From the NCBI GenBank assembly GCA_016178625.1, contig JACOSX010000047.1, forward strand, positions 1-59,122: a stretch of 59,122 nucleotides of DNA, written 5' to 3'. Position numbers and translations under genes: made by a program. The notes under the pieces are model-generated. The model ran no database searches. It was not told the DNA's origin and worked only from the letters and a program-made list of their open reading frames with translations. Source of the DNA: Ignavibacteria bacterium. GTDB lineage: Bacteria; Bacteroidota; Ignavibacteria; UBA10030; SZUA-254. This document shows, one piece after another, positions 25,914 through 34,048 of this stretch (position 1 is the stretch's first letter; every line of letters begins with the position of its first letter).

Positions 25914-28625
25914 ATGAATTTACTTACGATATCAATATCCCTCAACGTGTGGTTATCTCACGTTGCCGAGATAGGTCGGTCGGTAGTTGCTTCGTTGGTC
26001 GGTTATATCCAAGCAAGCACGATAGCGTTGAAGAAATCTCCCTCAACGCACTGGCGACCGTCACACTTGCATGTTGAGGAGATCCGACACATAGACGATG
26101 TGGCAAGGCTTGAGCCAGTGTGGAACAATCTCCTTGACCAACATGAGCGACCGATAATTTTCTTAACCTACGAATGGTTCATCGCCTGGTGGAAATGCCT
26201 CGGCGGTAACGGCAAAGAGCTTCTCATATTGGTTGTCAAGGATGAAGATGAGATTCTGGGAATCGCCCCGTTCATGGAAGTACACGAAACATTTTTTGGA
26301 TTGCCGATAACAAAAATCGAATTTATCTCGACAATGAAGTATGCAGACGCTCCGGCGAATTGCTCAGCCACGCTCGACATGATTATCGGCAAGAGACACG
26401 CTGAAGTTGTTTCGGCGGTGATCAATCACCTGGCACATCACCATCGGCGATGGGACTTCCTGCGGTTCAATCCGCTGAATGAACATTCTCTCACACCTTC
26501 ATTGATTGAACGCGAAGCTCTACGACACGGCTACAGGTTTAACAAGCACCCTGTGTTTGCCAATGCCTACATTTACGTGACAGCAGACTGGAATCACTAT
26601 CGTCTGCAGGTTTCAGCCCGCGCGCGCAAAGCACTTGCCGCGTATGATCGAAAGTTGCGAGAGCTTGGCGTGGTTACGTACGAAGAATTCAGGACTGTGG
26701 AAGAGATTGAGAATCGATTCAACGACTTGTTATCGATCGAACAACGGAGTTGGAAATGGGACGTCGGCGTGAGCATCAATTCGGTCGTATTCAGAGATTT
26801 CTATCAAGTCTTCGCGGAAGACGCAAGCAGAAAAGGACTGCTCCGTCTTTGGATGCTCAAGGTGAACGACAAATATATCGCATACGATTACAGTGCCGTA
26901 TTCAAGGGATATCTTGTTTCCCTCAAGACAAGTTACGATGAGGCGTATCGCAAATACAATCCCGGCAATCTTTTAACGTGGCACGAGTTCGAATATTTCA
27001 TCAACGGAGGGATCAAACGGATCAATTTATTGTGGGGCGATGTCAAGGCGAAAGAACGCTGGTTGACTGAGCTCGAATCGCACTACGAGGTGTTCGTTTT
27101 CAATACGAGTGTGTACTCAAGATTCCTTCGCATGCTTTTCTTCTCATTGTCGTTCTATCGGATTCGGAGAATTATCATTGATTATAGAAACAGAATTGCC
27201 AGAAAAGCGGGACTGAGACTCACAGAATCCGAATTGACACGCTCGGATCAGGTAAAGCACCGGGGAGTGAAGATTCAATCGATAAACCAAGACGCTCAGA
27301 TTGCCACAACGATGACTTCGATGAATACCACCAAGATACATACAGAGATAAAAAAACAGGACACGACCGTTCCGGTCGTTGTCCTGAAATCGTTCCATCA
27401 TCTTGGACTGGGAGTTGTCCGCAGCCTTGGACGACTCGGTATCCCAGTGTATGGAATTGATCCGAACCCACTGGCACCCGGTCTCCATTCTCGTTATTGT
27501 CGCGAGAGATTCATCTGGGATGTTGACAATGCCTCCCAAGAATCAACTGTGAATTTTCTTTTGGACGTTGGGAAAAAACTTGGCAAGCGATCCATCCTCA
27601 TCAACACGGCTGACGAAACTGCCCTTCTCCGTGCCGAATATGCTAACGTATTGAGCGAATGGTACATCTTCCCACGGTTATCACCCACGCTCATCCAGTC
27701 TCTCACGAGTAAGAAAGAGATGTATTATCTCGCGAAAGAGCATTGCGTCCCAACTGCCGAAACGGCGTTCCCCCGAACACGAGACGACGTGCTACAGTAT
27801 CTTGACCATGTAGCCTTTCCCGTGATGCTCAAGGGAATCGACGGTCAACTTCTAGAGAAAAGAGCCGGCAAGAAAATGGTCATCATCAAGAACAAGAAAG
27901 ATCTCCTCGATCATTACGATAGAATGGAAGATCCGGAACATCCCAATCTGATGTTACAGGAATATCTCCCCGGCGGCGATGATACGGTCTGGATGTTCAA
28001 CGGATATTTCAATGAGAACTCTGATTGCCTTTTCGCGATCACAGGGAAGAAAATACGACAGGCACCAGTGTATACCGGTTACACATCGCTTGGGATTTGT
28101 CTACCGAACCCGACCGTAGAACAAATGACAAAAGACTTCATGAAAAAAATCGGTTATAGAGGAATCCTCGACATCGGCTATCGATACGACGCTCGGGATG
28201 GGAAATACAAAGTTCTCGACATCAATCCTCGGATTGGGGCGACATTCCGCCTCTTCGTTGCGGAGAATGGAATGGATGTCGCTCGCGCTAAGTATCTCGA
28301 TCTCACCGGACAAACAGTTCCTCACTCTTCAATGCGCGAAGGACGCAAATGGTTCGTGGAAGATCGGGATATTGTCTCAAGCATACGGTATTTCAGGGAC
28401 AAGAATTTAACCGTGCGACAGTGGCTGAAATCGTTCCGCGGTGTACAAGAGGCTGCCTGGTTCGCACCGGATGACGTTTTTCCCTTTCTCCTCATGTGCT
28501 GGGAACTCATCCGAAAGTTGTTTAAACGATCAGTCCGCTTCCCACTCGCGCATTTTTTCTCCCTGACCGCTACCTGGATGCAGAGAACCGATCATGTGAA
28601 TAATGGATTTTCAGACACTATGTGA
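25914..28625 (+). CDS. Fusion protein: N-terminal BioF2/GNAT-type acyltransferase + C-terminal ATP-grasp ligase
   Basis: N-term LEPVWNNLLDQHERPIIFLTYEWFIAWWKCLG (paralogous to 13753 and 28635 ORFs); C-term VPVVVLKSFHHLGLGVVRSLGRLGIPVYGID...VMLKGIDGQL...LDINPRIGATFRLF (paralogous to 22473 ORF). Confidence 0.85.
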   Translation: MNLLTISISLNVWLSHVAEIGRSVVASLVGYIQASTIALKKSPSTHWRPSHLHVEEIRHIDDVARLEPVWNNLLDQHERPIIFLTYEWFIAWWKCLGGNGKELLILVVKDEDEILGIAPFMEVHETFFGLPITKIEFISTMKYADAPANCSATLDMIIGKRHAEVVSAVINHLAHHHRRWDFLRFNPLNEHSLTPSLIEREALRHGYRFNKHPVFANAYIYVTADWNHYRLQVSARARKALAAYDRKLRELGVVTYEEFRTVEEIENRFNDLLSIEQRSWKWDVGVSINSVVFRDFYQVFAEDASRKGLLRLWMLKVNDKYIAYDYSAVFKGYLVSLKTSYDEAYRKYNPGNLLTWHEFEYFINGGIKRINLLWGDVKAKERWLTELESHYEVFVFNTSVYSRFLRMLFFSLSFYRIRRIIIDYRNRIARKAGLRLTESELTRSDQVKHRGVKIQSINQDAQIATTMTSMNTTKIHTEIKKQDTTVPVVVLKSFHHLGLGVVRSLGRLGIPVYGIDPNPLAPGLHSRYCRERFIWDVDNASQESTVNFLLDVGKKLGKRSILINTADETALLRAEYANVLSEWYIFPRLSPTLIQSLTSKKEMYYLAKEHCVPTAETAFPRTRDDVLQYLDHVAFPVMLKGIDGQLLEKRAGKKMVIIKNKKDLLDHYDRMEDPEHPNLMLQEYLPGGDDTVWMFNGYFNENSDCLFAITGKKIRQAPVYTGYTSLGICLPNPTVEQMTKDFMKKIGYRGILDIGYRYDARDGKYKVLDINPRIGATFRLFVAENGMDVARAKYLDLTGQTVPHSSMREGRKWFVEDRDIVSSIRYFRDKNLTVRQWLKSFRGVQEAAWFAPDDVFPFLLMCWELIRKLFKRSVRFPLAHFFSLTATWMQRTDHVNNGFSDTM

Positions 28626-28634
28626 GCATAAAGC

Positions 28635-30068
28635 ATGGAAATTGAATCAATAGAACCGCCACGAGTAACTAAAGCCCGTATGTTCCGACCAAGAATCGAT
28701 GCGAAATCTCACGTCCGGCTCATTACGAGTAATGCGGAGTTCGACGCTCTCGAAGAGGAATGGAATACCTTGCTGGGGCATACAGATACCTCTGTCTTTC
28801 AAACCTTCGAGTGGTTGCGCACATGGTGGAAATACTTCGCCAAACCGAACTACCGATTGCACATCATCGTATTCATTTATGAACAACGGATCGTTGGGAT
28901 CGCACCTCTTTTCATCGAACGGCAACGCGTTCTCGGATTAAGGATCTTTTCACGGCTTCAGTTCATCGGACGAGGGCTCTCCGACTATGTCGATTGCATC
29001 ATCCAACCCGGATTCGAGCAGATCGTACTCAACGCGTTTGCTCACTATCTCAACGCGAACTCAAAGCAGTGGGACGTCTTCGATGTTGAGGATGTGAATG
29101 AACGATCTCCCCTAGTAAAGATCTTCCCCGACATGCTGCGTAACCATGGAATCAATGTCTACCAATATCAAGGAAATGTGTGTCCTTATATTAATCTTCC
29201 GACATCAAGTGAAATGCTGTTGCCGAGTCTTGGTCCGACAACAAGTTACAATTTCAAACGGAAATTCAAGCGTCTCCAGCAGGGCTTCAAAGCGGAAGTG
29301 GAAACCTACAAGGAAGAGACGGATGACATTCAGCGAGCTGTCGCAGAGTTCTCCCACATCCACGGAGGACGGTGGAAGAGTCAGGGATATCCAAGCGCGT
29401 TTGATGACGAAAAGCACCGCGCGTTTCACGTCGAATTCTCTTGCAAATTTGCGCGCCGTGGCTGGCTCCGTATCTTCTTCCTCAAAGTTAACGATCTTCC
29501 AGTCGCAGTAAGCTACAGCTTCAATTACAACAAGCGAATCTACATGTATCAGAGCAACGCCCACGGAACAGACGATGTGATGAAATGCAGCCCGGGATTC
29601 CTGGTCCGCAGCATCGCCATGGTCGATGGGATTGAGGAAGGCATGAGAGTATTCGATTTCTTGCGCGGCGACGAAACATATAAGTATAAGGAATGGAAAG
29701 CCATCGATAGCAAGAACTATTTGATCCGGGCGTCTTCTCCCACTCACATGAGCCGCCCGAGATTTATGTTCTTCCTCATGTTCGAACTCCTCATGAAATG
29801 TACCGTGCGGGTGAAGCGCGAATATTATCAATTCCGCAGATTCAACATTGTCAAGCCAAGAACCGCGTGGGAAAAGGTACGTTATGTCGGATTGAAGATC
29901 ACTGACTTGTTTGCTTTGGGATATAATTTTATCGTCCGGCATTCGCCTTTCCGCTCAATCCAAAAGCTACAGATCGAGAGAAGAAAGTGGGACGAGGAAC
30001 CTGCGCCATCAAAAGAATTGGCACAAAGAACTTCGGACAAAAAACCCGATCATTCCGGAGGGTCGTGA
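28635..30068 (+). CDS. GNAT acyltransferase, BioF2-like/Acetyltransf_6
   Basis: ALEEEWNTLLGHTDTSVFQTFEWLRTWWKYFA; FLRGDETYKYKE. Confidence 0.88.
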   Translation: MEIESIEPPRVTKARMFRPRIDAKSHVRLITSNAEFDALEEEWNTLLGHTDTSVFQTFEWLRTWWKYFAKPNYRLHIIVFIYEQRIVGIAPLFIERQRVLGLRIFSRLQFIGRGLSDYVDCIIQPGFEQIVLNAFAHYLNANSKQWDVFDVEDVNERSPLVKIFPDMLRNHGINVYQYQGNVCPYINLPTSSEMLLPSLGPTTSYNFKRKFKRLQQGFKAEVETYKEETDDIQRAVAEFSHIHGGRWKSQGYPSAFDDEKHRAFHVEFSCKFARRGWLRIFFLKVNDLPVAVSYSFNYNKRIYMYQSNAHGTDDVMKCSPGFLVRSIAMVDGIEEGMRVFDFLRGDETYKYKEWKAIDSKNYLIRASSPTHMSRPRFMFFLMFELLMKCTVRVKREYYQFRRFNIVKPRTAWEKVRYVGLKITDLFALGYNFIVRHSPFRSIQKLQIERRKWDEEPAPSKELAQRTSDKKPDHSGGS

Positions 30069-30074
30069 ATATCC

Positions 30075-31325
30075 ATGCTTACAATCGTTGAAATACTTTC
30101 CCTCGTGTCAGCGGGTTTTTTCTTGCTCTATCTATCTCTTCTGAGCACGCTAGCTCTTCTGAGCACGCTTGCTCTCTTCACACGCCCAAAGAGTTTATTT
30201 GACAGCTCCGGTATTCGGCGATTTGCCATTGTCGTTCCTGCACACAACGAGGAATCCTCCATCGAGCGAACACTGAGAAGCCTGTCCGCGATCATGTATC
30301 CGAGAAAGTACTTCGATATTGTTGTCATAGCAGATAATTGTGAAGATAGAACGGCAGATCTCGCCCGAGCGCATGGTGCGATTGTCTACGAGCGAATGAA
30401 TCCTACATTGCGTGGCAAGGGGTATGCCCTGCGATGGTGTTTCGATCAACTCCTCGTGAAACAGCCAACATATGACGCCATTGTGGTGATCGACGCAGAC
30501 AGCGTCGCATCTTCTAATTTCCTCTCGGTAATGAATTCCTACATCGAGAAAGGATCGAATGCAGTTCAATGCAGCGACATGGTTGAGCCGCAGCCGCAGG
30601 CATGGAGTTCGGAGATCACTCGTCTCGGTTTTACGCTTTACAATCACGTCCGTCCATCAGGACGAAGCGTTATTCGATGTTCCGCTGGAGTTCGAGGTAA
30701 TGGAATGTGTTTCACCACCGAAACTCTCAGGACCATCCCATGGAACACCTATTCCCTCAATGAAGATCTCGAGTATGGATTGGTTCTTCTCCTCCACGGA
30801 CGGACAGTAGATTTTGCACCAGAGGCACGCGTGTGGGCAACAATGCCCTCGAATGCAAAAAATGCAGAGAGCCAGCGGGCGCGCTGGGAAAAGGGACGAA
30901 TCCCAGTGATTCGAAAATACGGACCGAAATTGTTGAACGCTGCCCTGCGCAATCGATCGATCAGACCCTTTGACGCATTTGTCGAACTGATTACACCCCC
31001 GTTTGTCAACTTGTTTGGCGGCGTGGTGCTGGCACTGATTGTCAATGTGGGGCTTTGGCAATTCGGCATCCAACAAGCTTCCCTATTCTCCTTGCTGTGG
31101 CTGTCACTCGTGCTTGTTGGGATATTTCATGTCATTGTCGGGTTGTACGCCGCCGATGCTGATGTATTACAGTACAAAGCGTTTTTCTATATACCACGCT
31201 ATGCACTATGGAAGATACTGTTGTACACAAAAGTGCTTCGACGCGGTCAAACTCAAGAATGGATTCGGACTTCTCGCGATCACTCGGTGAGAACAGACGT
31301 GGTTAGCGAACACAATAAACAATAA
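30075..31325 (+). CDS. Glycosyltransferase family 2, membrane-associated
   Basis: AIVVPAHNEESSIERTLRSL; IVVIADNCEDRTADLARAHGA; AIVVIDADSVASSNFL; QRARWEKGR. Confidence 0.92.
   Translation: MLTIVEILSLVSAGFFLLYLSLLSTLALLSTLALFTRPKSLFDSSGIRRFAIVVPAHNEESSIERTLRSLSAIMYPRKYFDIVVIADNCEDRTADLARAHGAIVYERMNPTLRGKGYALRWCFDQLLVKQPTYDAIVVIDADSVASSNFLSVMNSYIEKGSNAVQCSDMVEPQPQAWSSEITRLGFTLYNHVRPSGRSVIRCSAGVRGNGMCFTTETLRTIPWNTYSLNEDLEYGLVLLLHGRTVDFAPEARVWATMPSNAKNAESQRARWEKGRIPVIRKYGPKLLNAALRNRSIRPFDAFVELITPPFVNLFGGVVLALIVNVGLWQFGIQQASLFSLLWLSLVLVGIFHVIVGLYAADADVLQYKAFFYIPRYALWKILLYTKVLRRGQTQEWIRTSRDHSVRTDVVSEHNKQ
30141..30176 (+). repeat. 18-bp tandem duplication inside the GT2 signal/TM segment
   Basis: ctgagcacgctagctctt | ctgagcacgcttgctctc, encoding LSTLAL LSTLAL. 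Confidence 0.9.
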
Positions 31326-31370
31326 CATCTCAATAACCACCCACATGCGATATATGGAAGAGACATTACA

Positions 31371-31739
31371 ATGTATAAAATTCTAATCATCGACGACGAC
31401 GAGGTACAATTACAGCTTCAACGTACCCTCCTGATGGACGAAGGCTACACCGTCTATACCACTGCGGATGGTCCGCAAGGCATCACCATCTTCAAGAAAA
31501 ATCGGCTGGACCTTGTCCTCCTTGACGTGGGACTTCCAAGCATGAGTGGTATCGAGGTCCTGAAGGAAATTCGTCGGATCGACAACAAGGCGAAAGTCAT
31601 CCTCGTTACAGGGTATCCTTCAGTGGAATCTTCGGTGCTCGCCATGCAATTGGGTGCATGGGATTATATCCAGAAACCAGTTCATGTGGAGCACCTGTTA
31701 GAAAAAGTTAACAACGCTCTTCATAGTGAGAAAACTTGA
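31371..31739 (+). CDS. Stand-alone response-regulator receiver (CheY-like)
   Basis: KILIIDDDEVQ; LVLLDVGLPSMSGIEVL; VILVTGYPSVES; GAWDYIQKPV. Confidence 0.95.
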   Translation: MYKILIIDDDEVQLQLQRTLLMDEGYTVYTTADGPQGITIFKKNRLDLVLLDVGLPSMSGIEVLKEIRRIDNKAKVILVTGYPSVESSVLAMQLGAWDYIQKPVHVEHLLEKVNNALHSEKT

Positions 31740-31796
31740 GATGGAACGATTGAAGATATTCTTCGCAAAGAACTTGTCCGGGACAACAGGAGCGCG

Positions 31797-34025
31797 ATGA
31801 TCAAAAAGGTAACGTATACACTAATGTTGGTTGCTATTATACAAGTACCTGTCGATGCTCAGCTTCATCATTTTGTCGTTGACACAGTGGGTGGAGGAGA
31901 TATCACGATCGTGACCGCCGGTCAATCGTTTTTCATCGAGGTCCTTGCGAAGGACAGTCTCAATAATACAGTCACGGATTTCACGGAGACGGTAACTATA
32001 TCATCCTCGGGGACGCTGCTATCCGGCGGAGGAATTACGGCACCGTTCATCGGTGGTGTTTTAGCTTCACATGAAATTGTCCTTTCCAAAACTGGTGCAA
32101 CCACGATTACGGCAACACGGGCATCCGGGGGATCAGAGTCAGGCACCAGCAATGCGTTCACAGTTCTCCCGGCCATGCCGACGAAAATATTGGTTGAGAC
32201 GGCACCCGACGGCAGCGGAGGGGTGGTCCCAGCACAGGATCTTGTTTCAGGTAATGCGTTAAATGTCTTCGCTGTCGAGCGAGATGCATTTGACAATTTT
32301 GTGGCGAATGCTCCAGCGGACAATTGGTCATTAGAAAACGTGACCGGGGGAATTACGGGCAGCGACTTGGTTCCAAGTGGAGATAGCACGAGTGCGACCT
32401 TCACGGGGCATTTCGTAGGGACAGCACAGATCAAAGCCACTGCAGGCTTGTTGAACCCGACAAGTTCTGGAACTTTATCCGTCATCCCGGGATCAGCCAA
32501 CCACGTTGTATTTACTCAACAGCCTTCAGATGCGATTGCCGGTGCCACAATAACTCCCACGCTCACCGTCCAGTTGAAGGATTCGGTAGGCAATGACGTT
32601 CACTCCTCAGCGATCGCTATAGGAATTGCATTGACAACGGGTACCGGTTCGCTCAGTGGAACGTTGACACAATCGACCAATGGCAGCGGACTTGCCGCCT
32701 TCAATGACTTGAGCATCAACATTGCCGGGACAAAGAGACTCACGGCGTCTTCGGCTGGATTGATACCAGTCGTGAGCAATACGTTCACGATTTCTCCGGG
32801 GACGTTAAATAACTTCCTCGTCGAGTCGAGCGGCGGCGGGAGTATCCCAACACAAACAATGGGAACACCTTTCAACATTAAAATTACCGCGCGGGACTTG
32901 CAGAATAATACTGTTACGAGTTTCTCTGGCAGTGTGGATATCACCTCGACGGGGACGCTCTCTCAGGGTGGAGGTACGACTGCCGCCTTCACCAGCGGGG
33001 TTCTTTCTTCTCATACAATTACAATCGCAAACGCTGGGACGTTTACGGTTACTGCAACTCTGACCGGTGGATCAGCGAGCGGCACGAGCAACGCCTTCAC
33101 TGTTAACAACCCTCTTCCCACAACGACGAGCATCACACCAGCCACCAAGACACTTGGTGAATCGGGATTCACGATGACGATCAATGGAACAAACTTTCTC
33201 TCCACTTCTGTAGTTCGTTTCAATGGAGCAAACCGGACAACAACTTTCGTCAACGGCACACAACTCACAACTTCCATTCCTGCCAGCGACCTAACAACAG
33301 CAGGTACATTCCCCATCACAGTCTTTAATCCGGCGCCGGGTGGAGGAACATCAAACTCACAAAACTTCAGGGTTCTCACTTCCGTAGTAAATATCAAAGT
33401 CATCCTCCAGGGTGCGTACAGTGGGGGCACGATGAACACAACATTGAAGAACACCGGACTCCTCCCGCTTCTCCAGCCCTACAAAGGTGACCCCTGGTTT
33501 TACTCCGGCACAGAAAGTGTCGGGACAATTCCGGCAAATATTGTCGACTGGTTGCTCATTGAGGCAAGAACCGGAACGCGAGGAATCACAAGAGTTGGAA
33601 CACACGCAGCATTTCTCAGATCGGACGGAGTGGTTGTAGACATGGACGGTGCGAGTCCTGTGGCATTCCCTGGTATATCAATAGGCAGTTACTACATCGT
33701 CGTTAAACATAGAAACCACCTTGCAATTATGAGCGCAGGACCTGTTGCCCTCAATGATTCGAGCACGTTGTATGATTTCACGACCAGCACTTCAACGTAT
33801 TATGGTGCAGATGCAAAGAATTTAGGTGGTGGAAGATTCGGCATGTATGGAGGAGATTATTCCCAAGATGGGTTTATTGATAGCGATGATTTCGCCGGAC
33901 CGGATAACGATCTCTTCAAAAGTGGATATCGAGCATCTGATTTAAACTTGGATGGATTCGTAGACTCTGATGATTTCATCAATCCGGATAATAATGTTTT
34001 TAAGACCACCCATGTACCAAATTAA
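31797..34025 (+). CDS. Secreted surface protein: Big/Ig-like repeats, IPT/TIG domain, C-terminal dockerin-like Ca-binding duplex
   Basis: Signal peptide; repeated Ig-like blocks; TSITPATKTLGESGFTMTINGTNF (IPT); YSQDGFIDSDDF...LNLDGFVDSDDF. Confidence 0.85.
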   Translation: MIKKVTYTLMLVAIIQVPVDAQLHHFVVDTVGGGDITIVTAGQSFFIEVLAKDSLNNTVTDFTETVTISSSGTLLSGGGITAPFIGGVLASHEIVLSKTGATTITATRASGGSESGTSNAFTVLPAMPTKILVETAPDGSGGVVPAQDLVSGNALNVFAVERDAFDNFVANAPADNWSLENVTGGITGSDLVPSGDSTSATFTGHFVGTAQIKATAGLLNPTSSGTLSVIPGSANHVVFTQQPSDAIAGATITPTLTVQLKDSVGNDVHSSAIAIGIALTTGTGSLSGTLTQSTNGSGLAAFNDLSINIAGTKRLTASSAGLIPVVSNTFTISPGTLNNFLVESSGGGSIPTQTMGTPFNIKITARDLQNNTVTSFSGSVDITSTGTLSQGGGTTAAFTSGVLSSHTITIANAGTFTVTATLTGGSASGTSNAFTVNNPLPTTTSITPATKTLGESGFTMTINGTNFLSTSVVRFNGANRTTTFVNGTQLTTSIPASDLTTAGTFPITVFNPAPGGGTSNSQNFRVLTSVVNIKVILQGAYSGGTMNTTLKNTGLLPLLQPYKGDPWFYSGTESVGTIPANIVDWLLIEARTGTRGITRVGTHAAFLRSDGVVVDMDGASPVAFPGISIGSYYIVVKHRNHLAIMSAGPVALNDSSTLYDFTTSTSTYYGADAKNLGGGRFGMYGGDYSQDGFIDSDDFAGPDNDLFKSGYRASDLNLDGFVDSDDFINPDNNVFKTTHVPN

Positions 34026-34048
34026 CAAAACTCAGTTTCAGATTACTA

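Noticed and set aside
33011-33454. Long antisense ORFs within surface-protein genes (e.g. 33011-33454 -, 35746-36225 -)
   Set aside because: Low-complexity mirror frames of repeat coding sequence with no start context or domains.
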